The position numbers and the translations under genes were made by a program. From the NCBI RefSeq assembly GCF_008014675.1, contig NZ_VOXD01000031.1, positions 1 to 64,000 on the forward strand: DNA of 64,000 nt, in the 5' to 3' direction. Of this stretch, positions 26,341 through 35,004 are shown piece after piece. The stretch's first letter is position 1, and every line of letters begins with the position of its first letter. Source of the DNA: Neolewinella aurantiaca (GTDB taxonomy: Bacteria > Bacteroidota > Bacteroidia > Chitinophagales > Saprospiraceae). The notes under the pieces are model-generated. The model worked only from the letters and a program-made list of their open reading frames with translations, did not search any database and was not told the DNA's origin.

Positions 26341-27345
26341 TTAGTATTCGTAGACTGAAATCACGAGTTCTGTCCGACGGTTTTTCTCGAGATCGACCTG
26401 GGTGATACCATTCGTTACGGGATCGTAGAACCCTTTACCGGCAACGGTGAGCTTGCGGGGCGAGATGCCGAAATTGATGAGTTGGGTTGCAGCATTGATG
26501 GCTTTGTCGGAACTGTCCTCATAAGCGCGCAGCGCGTTTCCTCCGGTATTGTCGGCGTGGCCGATCACCAGAATTTCTGCAGAAGCATAGTTACGTAAAA
26601 CGCCGGCAATACTACGGAGCAGGCTTTGTCCGGCAGGGTTAATGGAGAAGCCATCGGAAGAGAGCAGCGACTCGCTCAGAGTGACGCGGAGTTTGTCCGA
26701 ACCTTCGACTTCCATCTTTTGCGAAGAAACCGGGTAGCTCGCCAGTACCTGGCTCAGTTCGCTTTGGATTTCGTTGATGCGCAGGGCTGTGTTCTGGCTG
26801 GCCGAGAGGTTCTGTGGGGTAACGCTGCTTCCGTAGGCCAGAGGTGCTGATGCGGAGGAACCGTAAGTTCCGGGCGCGTCGCCGGCCGTCTGGAAATCTG
26901 CTTCCACCCGGGCAATCGCTGCCTCACGTGCGGCAAGATCGACCTCCATCTGGCGGAGTTCGTCTTCGCGCTGGCTAACTGCAGTAGTGCGTTCGGCAAG
27001 GCTTTGTTGCAGGCTGCTTACCTGGTCTCCGCTGGTACTCAACAGTTCCTGGCTTTGGCCCAGAAGCTCTTCGTAGCGCGCCTGCAAAGATTGGTAACTC
27101 TGGTTAAGGGCCACGTTGGTGGCCGTAAGTGCTTCTACCTGACGAATGCGTTGGTTAAGCTCAACACCGGTAACGTCTACTTCGTCGTACGACGAAATGG
27201 CCCGCTGATCGTTCAGACTGTCAGCAAGTGCCGTTTGGTTACGGTAGTAGTTACGTTCCGTCTCCAGCGCTTCGTACTGATTTTTTGGCACACAGGCAGA
27301 CATTCCGATGGCAGTCAATAGGGCGGGTATGATTAATCGTTTCAT
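26341..27345 (-). CDS. OmpA-family peptidoglycan-binding lipoprotein
   Basis: 334 residues from the ATG at 27345 (MKRLIIPALLTAIGMSACVPKNQYEALE); sequence upstream of this ATG is not protein-like. A lipobox (MSAC) anchors it to a membrane. A long coiled coil covers residues ~25-150 (ALTATNVALNQSYQSLQARYEELLGQ...). The C-terminal ~130 residues are an OmpA-like domain with ILVIGHADNTGGNALRAYEDSSDKA and LGISPRKLTVAGKGFYDPV-type motifs, ending NRRTELVIS. It would tether the outer membrane to peptidoglycan. A TACTTTTA element on the minus strand at 27396-27403 may be its -7 box. It is divergent from the cohesin-like lipoprotein gene. Confidence 0.9.
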   Translation of the reverse strand: MKRLIIPALLTAIGMSACVPKNQYEALETERNYYRNQTALADSLNDQRAISSYDEVDVTGVELNQRIRQVEALTATNVALNQSYQSLQARYEELLGQSQELLSTSGDQVSSLQQSLAERTTAVSQREDELRQMEVDLAAREAAIARVEADFQTAGDAPGTYGSSASAPLAYGSSVTPQNLSASQNTALRINEIQSELSQVLASYPVSSQKMEVEGSDKLRVTLSESLLSSDGFSINPAGQSLLRSIAGVLRNYASAEILVIGHADNTGGNALRAYEDSSDKAINAATQLINFGISPRKLTVAGKGFYDPVTNGITQVDLEKNRRTELVISVYEY

Positions 27346-27454
27346 GGTGTTGGTTTGAACAGCTTTAATTGGTAAGTTTTCCTTAATTATAAGCCTAAAA
27401 GTAGGATAATTCACCGAAGTTTGCACCGGACTCAAATTTAGCCGGAGGTAGAAC

Positions 27455-27462
27455 TACCTTTG
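27455..27462 (+). promoter_or_regulatory. -7 box of the cohesin-like lipoprotein gene
   Basis: TACCTTTG is a perfect TAnnTTTG match, 23 nt before the ATG at 27486. Confidence 0.6.
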
Positions 27463-27485
27463 CTTACGCAAAAGTCTCTCTTAAA

Positions 27486-28064
27486 ATGATGAAATATTTA
27501 CTATCCTCCAGCCTGTTAATGGTAATTCTTAGTTGTAGCAGCAGCGCTACAAATGCTCAGCAAAACGGAGAAGCCGTTATGGGCAAAGTCAACCCCCGTA
27601 CTCCACTCCGTCAGGAATCCGACCAGGCGGGAAACAGTTCCCCGGCACTAATAATGCGTATGGGAGAAGCCAAGGCAAAAAAAGGCCAACTGGTCTGTTT
27701 GCCGGTTGAAGCCACCGGCTTCAATAACCTGATTGGCTTGCAGTACACGATGCGGTTCGATAGTGCTGCCCTGGAGTACAAATCCATCCGGGCCACTAGT
27801 CTGCCGGGCTACGGAGCGGACAATTTCGGTACCCGCTTTGCCGAGCGGGGCGTTGTTTCCACGCTGTGGACCGACCTGAGCCTCAAAGGCGTTACCAAAG
27901 AAGACAACTACAAGATGTTCGAGATCTGCTTCATCAACCTGCAGGATAAAGGGCAGGAAACTGAGGTGCGTTTCTCGGACGGCCCGACTTCCTTCGAGGT
28001 AGTTGCCGCTGATATGGCCGAACTGCGGTTCGTGTACGCCAACGGTAAAGTGACCAGCAAATAA
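27486..28064 (+). CDS. Cohesin-domain lipoprotein
   Basis: 192 residues with a lipoprotein signal (YLLSSSLLMVILSC, lipobox ILSC). Residues ~55-185 form a cohesin-type beta-sandwich: GQLVCLPVEATGFNNLIGLQYTMRFDSAALEYKSI is the characteristic first half and MFEICFINLQDKG the second. Such domains in Bacteroidota surface proteins often bind dockerins or serve as structural modules; no dockerin is seen in this window. The start codon could be either of two adjacent ATGs. A bidirectional terminator follows, shared with the convergent rlpA. Confidence 0.82.
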   Translation: MMKYLLSSSLLMVILSCSSSATNAQQNGEAVMGKVNPRTPLRQESDQAGNSSPALIMRMGEAKAKKGQLVCLPVEATGFNNLIGLQYTMRFDSAALEYKSIRATSLPGYGADNFGTRFAERGVVSTLWTDLSLKGVTKEDNYKMFEICFINLQDKGQETEVRFSDGPTSFEVVAADMAELRFVYANGKVTSK

Positions 28065-28070
28065 AAACAA

Positions 28071-28128
28071 AAAAGGAGTGCCGCCGCACGAAACCAGTGC
28101 GGTCGCGCCGCGGCAGCACTTCTTTTTT
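28071..28128. terminator. Bidirectional terminator between the cohesin-like gene and rlpA
   Basis: AAAAAAGGAGTGCCGCCGC and GCGGCAGCACTTCTTTTTT form an imperfect GC-rich hairpin with A- and T-runs on opposite sides, so it can serve both convergent genes. Confidence 0.8.
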
Positions 28129-29097
28129 CTACTTTATCTCAACGGTGAAACCGGGAATTTTGTAGCGTGATTTCAGGTCTGAAGCAAACCGGGCGGCACT
28201 CTTTTGGGTGGCGAACCCATCGGGTTTATCGCTTGGGCCAAGGATGACTTTATAAACCGAGCCGGTACCGGTGCTTACTTTTTCCAGCATGATGTTATCA
28301 AACCATTTGGCCTGTAACTCGGTCACTTTGATCATCGCGCTTTCCAGATCTTTGAAGCTGCCGACCTGTACGCCATAGGTTCCAGCGGTGGGTTTTGAGA
28401 GTTCGATTTTGTACGTGCCAGCATCAAACCCGGCTTTGCGCACCACTTCGTTGTTACTTACCGGGGTAGCTTTGACAATTGCTTTCGCTTCGGTTACCGA
28501 TACCGTCGGCTCCGGTGCCCGAACCTGTTCGGCGGGTTTTTCGGGCGCGGCCGCAGGTTCACTGTAGGTTGATGGAGCAGTGGTGGGGCGGTCGGCAGTT
28601 TGTGGCGCTGGCTCGGGTGTTTCGGTAACGGCGGGAGTGGTGGTTACCCGGTTGGTTTCTTCCAAAACGGCGTCTATGCGCCGCTGCTCTTCGGCTTCCT
28701 GAGCGGCGGTGAGGCCCGGCTGCGCGGGCTGGTCAGGCGTGGAAATAAGGGTAAGCTCTACCTGCACGGTTTCTTTGCCGATCATGCCGATGTTGGCGGC
28801 AGCTCGCTCACTGAGTTCAATAATGCGTCCTTTAATGAACGGGCCTTTGTCGATAATACGGACGGTGACGGATTTATTGTTCTCCACGTTCCGCACCCGG
28901 ACGATGCTGTTGAATGGGTACATCCGGTGAGCGGCAACGAGCTCGTCTTTGTTGTACACTTCTTCGTAGGCCGTTTTAGCGCCCTGGTATTCGTTGCTGT
29001 AGTAACTGGCTAGTCCGTTTTCGGTCTCGCCAACCAACTGAGCGGTGAGCAGGGTAGAAGTAAAGGTCAGGAAACTCAGTATCAGTAAAAATCTCAT
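28129..29097 (-). CDS. rlpA: RlpA-like septal-ring protein with SPOR domain
   Basis: 322 residues, signal peptide to about residue 19. Residues ~25-115 are a double-psi beta-barrel of the RlpA type (GLASYYSNEYQGAKTAYEE, VRIIDKGPFIKGRIIELSERAA). A proline/alanine-rich linker spans ~120-230. The last ~75 residues are a SPOR domain (YGVQVGSFKDLESAMIKVTELQ) that binds denuded peptidoglycan at the division site. RlpA proteins can be lytic transglycosylases; a catalytic role is not shown by sequence alone. The PAAAP part of the linker is encoded by a copy of the dispersed repeat at 28543-28560. Confidence 0.9.
   Translation of the reverse strand: MRFLLILSFLTFTSTLLTAQLVGETENGLASYYSNEYQGAKTAYEEVYNKDELVAAHRMYPFNSIVRVRNVENNKSVTVRIIDKGPFIKGRIIELSERAAANIGMIGKETVQVELTLISTPDQPAQPGLTAAQEAEEQRRIDAVLEETNRVTTTPAVTETPEPAPQTADRPTTAPSTYSEPAAAPEKPAEQVRAPEPTVSVTEAKAIVKATPVSNNEVVRKAGFDAGTYKIELSKPTAGTYGVQVGSFKDLESAMIKVTELQAKWFDNIMLEKVSTGTGSVYKVILGPSDKPDGFATQKSAARFASDLKSRYKIPGFTVEIK
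28543..28560 (-). repeat. Dispersed REP-like repeat, copy 5 (inside rlpA)
   Basis: GGGCGCGGCCGCAGGTTC on the + strand is read on the minus strand as E-P-A-A-A-P in the flexible linker of the RlpA protein. The frame is the same as that of copy 3 (A-P-A-S-A-P). Confidence 0.7.
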
Positions 29098-29270
29098 AGT
29101 TATTTGGGTTGTTTGCTAAAGCAAACGTTTTTGCGTGGGGGTTTGGTTTGTTGTGTCGGTTCAGGATAAATAAAGTTGTATGATGCTCGCCATTTTTGCG
29201 GCAGGACTTTTGCCAGGCCTTTGTGTTGTCGTAATATTGCAATATTGCTATTTTACGATGATTCAACTAA

Positions 29271-30629
29271 ATGAAAACAACCTTATTCGCTCTGCTCTTT
29301 CTGATGTGTACGGTATCGTTCGCACAAAAAACGGATTCCTTAAAGCTTGATTTTCAGGGAGAATTACGCGCGCGCTACGAACATTCGAACGGGCAGTTCA
29401 GAGCGGGTAAATCCGGGAGCGATCAACTCTTGCTCTTCCGCACGCTCCTTCACTTTCGCTACGGAAGTAAAAAGGTAAAGGTGGGGCTCGAACTACAGGA
29501 CTCAAGAACTTACCTGGGCGATGGGAATAGTCCGGTTTCCAGTAGTTTTACTAATGTTGCGGATATACTTCAGGGCTACGTGGAAGTGAAAACCAAACCG
29601 CTCCTCCGGAAAGAAGGAGAAGCCACTTTGAAGCTTGGGCGCCAAACCGTCTCTGTCGGATCCAAAAGACAGATTGAGCGCGTGAGCTACGCGAACGTCA
29701 TCAAGGCGTACACCGGCGGTCATTACCTTGAGCAGAACCACAAAAAAGACGAACTGCACGTTTTCTACGTCGTACCGATCGACAGACTGCCGAAGGAGAA
29801 ATCACAGGTGTTGGGCAATGAGTTTATGTGGGACAGGGAGATGTGGAATCAACATATCTGGGCCGTTCATTACCGGAACCACAGACCTTTTACAGATCGT
29901 GGACCCAAATGGGCGGAAGCCTTCGTTTACGGCTTCGATGAGCAGGATACCTTTCGGAAGAGCTCCAGCAACCGGTTTTACGTCACAACGGGGTTGAGGC
30001 TTCAGGAACCAATAAAAGAAAACCGCTTCAACTACGATGTTGAGTTTGCTTACCGGTGTGGTTCCCGTCAGGCTGAAAACGATTTTATTGACGGTGCTCC
30101 CCTGGCTGTATCTGCCCATATGCTGTTGTTCCGGGCCGGGTACACTTTCAGTTTGCCCTTAAAAGTGAACGTGGCCTTCCAGCACTATGTGGCGAGTGGC
30201 GACAAGGACCCGTCAGGCGATGAGTTCCAGCAATTCGAACGCTTGTTTGGCGGACGACGAACGGACCTCAACAATACCTCGATCCACGGGCCGCTCACGC
30301 CTTCTAACCTGTCCGCAACGGGCCTGCGCGTCGAATTGCTGCCGGAAGCCCGTTGGGATGCCAGGGTGCACTATTCGTACGCAAACCTCGCTTCGGCTAC
30401 GGATGCCTTTATCATCGGGAAATATCAGGACACCAGCGGCGCGTCGGGGCGTTTTCTGGGGCATACCCTCGACAGCAGGGTCCGCTTCTGGAACCAAAAG
30501 AAAACCTGGACGCTTGATTTCGGTGCTTCTCTGTTTATACTCGGCAGCTATACCCGGGCGGTTCGGGTAAACGAAAACGAGACCCGTAATATCGCCCACG
30601 GCTACTTGCAGGTTATCAAAAAAATCTAA
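29271..30629 (+). CDS. Alginate-export-type outer-membrane porin
   Basis: 452 residues with a signal peptide ending VSFAQ (~residue 19). The remainder is a beta-barrel of the alginate export (AlgE-like) family: LDFQGELRARYEHSNGQF at the start, LKLGRQTVSVGSKRQIERVSYANV in the middle, HYVASGDKDPSGDEFQQFERLFGGRR, and a C-terminal barrel strand. AlgE exports alginate in Pseudomonas, but Bacteroidota homologues often take up or handle other polysaccharides. A PL7 alginate lyase gene lies 6.6 kb downstream on the same strand, which fits a shared theme, though four unrelated genes intervene. It is convergent with the AraC gene. Confidence 0.87.
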   Translation: MKTTLFALLFLMCTVSFAQKTDSLKLDFQGELRARYEHSNGQFRAGKSGSDQLLLFRTLLHFRYGSKKVKVGLELQDSRTYLGDGNSPVSSSFTNVADILQGYVEVKTKPLLRKEGEATLKLGRQTVSVGSKRQIERVSYANVIKAYTGGHYLEQNHKKDELHVFYVVPIDRLPKEKSQVLGNEFMWDREMWNQHIWAVHYRNHRPFTDRGPKWAEAFVYGFDEQDTFRKSSSNRFYVTTGLRLQEPIKENRFNYDVEFAYRCGSRQAENDFIDGAPLAVSAHMLLFRAGYTFSLPLKVNVAFQHYVASGDKDPSGDEFQQFERLFGGRRTDLNNTSIHGPLTPSNLSATGLRVELLPEARWDARVHYSYANLASATDAFIIGKYQDTSGASGRFLGHTLDSRVRFWNQKKTWTLDFGASLFILGSYTRAVRVNENETRNIAHGYLQVIKKI

Positions 30630-30662
30630 CAGTTCGTTGATCACGGAACTGATTACAAAGCT

Positions 30663-31424
30663 TCAGTTTTCCTGCTTGAAAGCGGTTGGGCTGAGCCCGG
30701 TGTTGTTCTTGAAAAACCTTGAGAAGCTACTGATGGAATCGAAGCCCAGTTCAAAAGCCAGCTCTTTTGTGGAAATCTCACTCCTGATCAATTGACGCTT
30801 AGCTTCGGTTATCTGGCGTTGCTGAATGATTTGTTTTGCGGTCATATTCAGCTTTTCCTTGAGAATTTGGTTCAGGCGTTTGGTACTGATCCCTATGCTG
30901 TTGGCGTAGAATAGCGGGGCGGTCTCCTGCAGGAAGTTTATTTCCATCAGCTCCAGGAACTGAAAAACCCTCTTCTGATTCAGGTCCTGTACCAGAAAGT
31001 CGTCATTCTGGTACCTTATCATCTGAAGCAAGAGAACCTTCAGCAAAGTCTTGAGCATAATGTAGGAACCGGAAGCATTGTGATACTCTTCTTCCACCAG
31101 TGCCAGCAGTTGCCGGATCTTACGAACCTTGTCCGGTTCGGACAAGACGAAGAGGGGGTATTTGTTGAATATCGATAATACATCGAGGGCATACTCTATG
31201 TCGTCTTCATCGATCAGGTCGCGTTCGAAGTTGAGCAGCTTGCCGCCCTGATGGGTAAGCACCTTTTCCGAAAAGATTTCATTCAGGGGTTTGAAATGAA
31301 TGGAAAGGGTTGCGTCAGGATGGGGCATGAAGTAAATCCCCATAGAATTGTCCGAAAGCAACTGGTCGTTACTTGTGAATTCTTCTACGATTTTCACCTT
31401 GTTTTGTAGCTCTTCTTTACCCAT
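30663..31424 (-). CDS. AraC-family transcriptional regulator
   Basis: 253 residues: an N-terminal ~150-residue sensing region followed by a C-terminal helix-turn-helix pair, with LNMTAKQIIQQRQITEAKRQL and the second helix-turn-helix LAFELGFDSISSFSRFFKNNTGLSP. AraC regulators usually activate neighbouring operons in response to a small molecule. The divergently oriented targets would be further upstream; the nearest same-strand gene upstream is the MFS transporter at 31710-32858, 285 nt away across a repeat. The ligand is unknown. Confidence 0.92.
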   Translation of the reverse strand: MGKEELQNKVKIVEEFTSNDQLLSDNSMGIYFMPHPDATLSIHFKPLNEIFSEKVLTHQGGKLLNFERDLIDEDDIEYALDVLSIFNKYPLFVLSEPDKVRKIRQLLALVEEEYHNASGSYIMLKTLLKVLLLQMIRYQNDDFLVQDLNQKRVFQFLELMEINFLQETAPLFYANSIGISTKRLNQILKEKLNMTAKQIIQQRQITEAKRQLIRSEISTKELAFELGFDSISSFSRFFKNNTGLSPTAFKQEN

Positions 31425-31488
31425 GTGCTGCTGAGGACTGGTCTCAAAAGTAAGAAGAATTTCGGCCGGTCTTCTGAGATCGGTTGGG

Positions 31489-31533
31489 GGAGAGGGTGTG
31501 TCACGAGATGCACGAATCTCCCTCTCCTCTGGC
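31489..31533 (+). repeat. G-rich repeat with TCACGAGATGCACG core, copy 2
   Basis: GGGAGAGGGTGTGTCACGAGATGCACG, followed by AATCTCCCTCTCC, forms a palindromic block. It matches 160-200 in inverted orientation. Confidence 0.5.
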
Positions 31534-31572
31534 CCTCATAACCTGCACTCTGTTATTCACCCGAGGGCAAGG

Positions 31573-31663
31573 GGGCGCAAACCAGATTGTCGCGATTGCT
31601 CCTCCCCAGCGCAGCGGTGTGAGGAGGCTGGGAGGGGGGGGAGCAACAATCTGGTTTGCGCCC
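31573..31663. repeat. 91-bp palindromic element, copy 1
   Basis: Perfect 18-bp terminal inverted repeats (GGGCGCAAACCAGATTGT at 31573-31590 and its complement at 31646-31663) enclose a second nested pairing (TTGCTCCTCCCCAGC with GCTGGGAGGGGGGGGAGCAA). A second copy lies at 49632. The size and structure fit a small non-autonomous (MITE-like) element. Confidence 0.75.
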
Positions 31664-31709
31664 GGGCAAGGGGTGTACTTATCGGGGGCCAATCAGGAAA
31701 AATAAGCTA

Positions 31710-32858
31710 TTACTCAGGGACAGCGGCGTTTCTCCGGAAAAGGAAAAACATCGTAACGCTGATCGTCAGCGCCAGGGCGGCCGTTATGCTGTAAATGGCG
31801 GTGTAGTTGTCGGAGATATACTCTATAAACGTAGAGAGGAACTGCCCGCCAAACACCGCCATGGAAAACAAGCCGAGGTTTTTACCCTGGTTCTGTGCGT
31901 TGCTCGTCTCAACGGTCATGTAATTCAGGAGAGGAATGGTGAAGCCGAAGCCGATCCCGATAAAGATGGTGGTGAGAATGAGGAAGGGAACCGCACTCAT
32001 GAGTGCCAGGATGAGGTAGCCCGTCATGAAAAGCATAAAGCCCAGCGCAACCGTTTTACCGTCTCCCAGGAGCTTAACCATCTTGGGCATCTGGCTGGCG
32101 GTGATGATGGCAACCACCGAGATGAATGCCAGAAAATATCCCGTCTCGGATTCACTGAACCCAAACGACTGGGGCAGGTACAGCGGCAGGGTTACAAAAC
32201 CGATGAAGAACAACATCATAGCCAACCCTGAAGCGATCAGAATTAACCTCATTTTGGCAGCGGCTTTGCCGCTAACGATTAAACCGCCTTCCCTGGGGAG
32301 AGGTTTTTCGGCGGGGTCGGGCAGTGATTTGACCACAAAAAGCAGGCACAACAGCGCGATCAGATAGATGTAAAAGGGGAACTGCCAGTTCAACTCTCCG
32401 AGCACACCTCCGATTGCCAGGAAGATGACGCCGCCAAGCTCAATGGACATTCCTTGCCAGGCGATCATCCTGATCCGCGTCTCGCCGGTGAAAAAGTCTG
32501 CGATGTAAGCCGTTACTGATACCTGAATTGCCACCGAAGCCACGCCGAGTAAAACCCGGTCCAGAATCAACAGGTAATCGTTCACGATGAAGGCTCCGGC
32601 GAGGCCGAGCAAAGCGTAGGGTGTCAGGCCCCACATCATAAGTTTTAAGGTGCCCAGTCTGTTGAGGAGACGGCCCACAAGTTGGGCCGATAACACTACG
32701 CCCAGAGAAGGAAGCGTAATCAACCAGCCGGGCGCGAAGCTCAAATCCCTGTTTGCTACGATACCCGACAAGGACGGAGCAATCACGGTACCAACCATTA
32801 TCGTTAAGCTGCTGACAAGCAAGAGGGTGAAGATTCCGAAGTTTGATATTTTATTCAT
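31710..32858 (-). CDS. MFS transporter
   Basis: 382 residues, with about twelve transmembrane helices across the whole length and the family features PSLGVVLSAQLVGRLLNRLGTLKLM and LDRVLLGVASVAIQVSVTAYI. The topology and length fit a major-facilitator drug/solute exporter of the 12-TM class. The substrate cannot be read from sequence. It is divergent from the ThDP enzyme gene across a ~280-nt region holding a dispersed repeat, and may share control with it. The AraC gene is downstream on the same strand. Confidence 0.88.
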   Translation of the reverse strand: MNKISNFGIFTLLLVSSLTIMVGTVIAPSLSGIVANRDLSFAPGWLITLPSLGVVLSAQLVGRLLNRLGTLKLMMWGLTPYALLGLAGAFIVNDYLLILDRVLLGVASVAIQVSVTAYIADFFTGETRIRMIAWQGMSIELGGVIFLAIGGVLGELNWQFPFYIYLIALLCLLFVVKSLPDPAEKPLPREGGLIVSGKAAAKMRLILIASGLAMMLFFIGFVTLPLYLPQSFGFSESETGYFLAFISVVAIITASQMPKMVKLLGDGKTVALGFMLFMTGYLILALMSAVPFLILTTIFIGIGFGFTIPLLNYMTVETSNAQNQGKNLGLFSMAVFGGQFLSTFIEYISDNYTAIYSITAALALTISVTMFFLFRRNAAVPE

Positions 32859-33139
32859 ACTGCAAAAGTCTGCCCGCTCCCAGACAGTGCGCGTACCAAA
32901 CTCCTAAATAAGTTTGCAAAAATGGAAACCGGGAAGCAAGCCGGGGAATATCCAATGGGGCACTCAATCCCTCAAAAACCATCTTTGCACCTGCGTTCGC
33001 GCCGAATGGCCGCTGTTTTGAGTTTTTGTACGCATCGAAACACGTATTTACCCTTGTTTTTAGCCGCTTGGCAGTTGAGCTGATGAAAAATCCTATACAT
33101 TGTACGCGTTCATGTAACCGAAGAAACCTACCCATTGAA
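32859..33139. other. Divergent intergenic region, MFS / ThDP enzyme
   Basis: It holds a dispersed repeat copy at 32984-33003 whose leading ATCTTTGCACC could supply a TAnnTTTG-like box for rightward transcription. In-frame codons upstream of the ATG at 33140 exist but do not look like protein. No other element seen. Confidence 0.4.
32984..33003 (+). repeat. Dispersed REP-like repeat, copy 6
   Basis: TTTGCACCTGCGTTCGCGCC lies in the MFS / ThDP enzyme intergenic region. Confidence 0.8.
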
Positions 33140-34942
33140 ATGCTTTTACTGAAAGCCCCGGCCGCAAACACTGTTGCCAATTATCTGAAGGTCCGGCTGA
33201 TTGAGTTGGGGGTTCAGGACATGTTCGGCGTTGCGGGAAATTACGCCGCGCCGTTTCTGGACACTGTACTGGCTGATGCGGAACAACGAATCAAACTCCT
33301 GGGAACGAGTACCGAAATGAACGCCGGCTACGCCGCCGATGCCTACGCCCGCTACTGTGGCTACGGAGCCGTTTTTGTAACCTACGGCGTTGGCTCTTTC
33401 AGTTTACTCAACGCCACCGCAGGCTCTTATGTGGAGAAAGTGCCCGTTCTGGTGATCAACGGCGCACCGACAAATAAAGAGAACATCATCGAAAAAAATG
33501 CAGGGCTGCTGTTTTCCCATTCCACGGGGAACCAACTCGCAGACCTGGACGTGTTTCAGAAAGTTACCGTTGCTGCGGAGCGCATCACCAATGCTAACCT
33601 TGCTCCGTTTCAGATCGATAAGGTTCTCACCGCGATGATGGCCTGCCAGCAGCCCGCTTACCTGGAAGTTGCCGAAGATGTCTGGCGTGCTCCCTGTCCA
33701 CCGCCGGTAGGAGAACTGAGGGTAGACCCCGGCCGGACCACCTCGGTTTCCGAAGTCGGCCAGGCGGTTGCTGCGGCAATGGAAGTAATCGAATGCTACC
33801 CCCGGGTGGTCGCCTGGGCGGGGATTGAGCTGCGGCAGCAACAGCTTACCGGACCTTTCGAAGCCCTGCTGCACCAACTCAATAAACACGTGCCCGAGGG
33901 CGGAACCCCTATTAAATTCATCACTTCTTTCCTGAGTAAATCCGTGCTCGACGAGCAGCACCCATTGTTCGATAGTTGCCGGGTGGTCGGCAAGAACATG
34001 ACGTACGACCCCCAGCCCGATTACTGCCTGCTGGGTATCGGTGGGTGGACGGTGGATGCCAACGTAGCCAGCCAGAACATCAGGGACGAGCGCCTGATTG
34101 TTGCCTGCAACGGCGGCGTTTTGGTTGGCGCGCAGTTCTTCCCGATGGTGGCCCTGCCTGATTTTATCAGGGAACTCAACGCCGCAATTGCTGCGGCCAA
34201 ACACCTGGAATTGAGCGGTAAAGCGCTGGCTCCGTTGCCCGCTCCTAAGCTGGGGGATATGCTGACGTTCGATACTTTCTTCCACCAATTGCAACGCAAT
34301 TGGAGACACGACGATATCCTCCTTTCAGGAGTCGGGTTTACGCTCAGTATCGCTTCGTACCTGACCGGAGTCTCCAGAAACGGCTATCTGACCGATGGCG
34401 TTTGGCTGTCTATCGGTTATCCCGTTGCCGCAGCAACGGGCGTTGCGCAGGCCTGCCGCCGGATGGCAAAAACCGGGGAATGCAAAAGGACCTTCGTGGT
34501 CGTCGGCGATGGCGCTTTTCAAGAGGTATGCCAGGCGGTCTCCGATCAGAACTACCATGGCCAGAACAACGTGGTCTTTGTGCTGTCAAATACCATTTAC
34601 GGCATCGAGCAGTACCTCGTCAATCCCAATCCTTTCCGTAATTCTCCCGTCGATTACCCTCCTCAGGATGACCTGCTGAACTCCGTTTACAGCTACAACG
34701 ATCTCCACCAGTGGGATTTCGTAAAGCTGGGCGAATCCTTCGGAAGCATCGGCCGCAGGGTAGAATCACTGGCGCAACTGGAAGAGGTGTTCTGCGAGAT
34801 CGACGACTGTCCCGACCGGAATTTTCTCGTGGAAATCGTCGTGCCTAAAACCGATATCCCCGCCGATCTGCTCGCCGGGGCCGGTGGTGTCGGCGAAGAC
34901 GAGACCGCAAACGAAAACTGGCCTCCGGCCGATAAATTTTAG
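33140..34942 (+). CDS. ThDP-dependent alpha-keto-acid decarboxylase (PDC/IPDC family)
   Basis: 600 residues from the ATG at 33140 (MLLLKAPAANTVANYLKVRL). The N-terminal PYR domain has the catalytic-glutamate region GTSTEMNAGYAADAYARYCGYG and VLVINGAPT. The C-terminal PP domain has the ThDP/Mg motif VVVGDGAFQEVCQAVSDQN with NTIYGIEQYL about 27 residues later. This pattern fits pyruvate, indolepyruvate or phenylpyruvate decarboxylases, which release CO2 from a keto acid to give an aldehyde. The FAD amine oxidase gene starts 62 nt downstream on the same strand, so it may supply the keto acid. Substrate specificity is inferred, not read. Confidence 0.9.
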   Translation: MLLLKAPAANTVANYLKVRLIELGVQDMFGVAGNYAAPFLDTVLADAEQRIKLLGTSTEMNAGYAADAYARYCGYGAVFVTYGVGSFSLLNATAGSYVEKVPVLVINGAPTNKENIIEKNAGLLFSHSTGNQLADLDVFQKVTVAAERITNANLAPFQIDKVLTAMMACQQPAYLEVAEDVWRAPCPPPVGELRVDPGRTTSVSEVGQAVAAAMEVIECYPRVVAWAGIELRQQQLTGPFEALLHQLNKHVPEGGTPIKFITSFLSKSVLDEQHPLFDSCRVVGKNMTYDPQPDYCLLGIGGWTVDANVASQNIRDERLIVACNGGVLVGAQFFPMVALPDFIRELNAAIAAAKHLELSGKALAPLPAPKLGDMLTFDTFFHQLQRNWRHDDILLSGVGFTLSIASYLTGVSRNGYLTDGVWLSIGYPVAAATGVAQACRRMAKTGECKRTFVVVGDGAFQEVCQAVSDQNYHGQNNVVFVLSNTIYGIEQYLVNPNPFRNSPVDYPPQDDLLNSVYSYNDLHQWDFVKLGESFGSIGRRVESLAQLEEVFCEIDDCPDRNFLVEIVVPKTDIPADLLAGAGGVGEDETANENWPPADKF

Positions 34943-35004
34943 GAGCTGTGGCGGCCTTCCGCTGAACAACCATTTATTACCCGTTTCTTTTCAACCAACC
35001 CATA

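Noticed and set aside
31425-31709. Short open frames in the region after the AraC start
   Set aside because: They run through palindromic repeats in all frames and encode low-complexity, proline/arginine-rich sequence.
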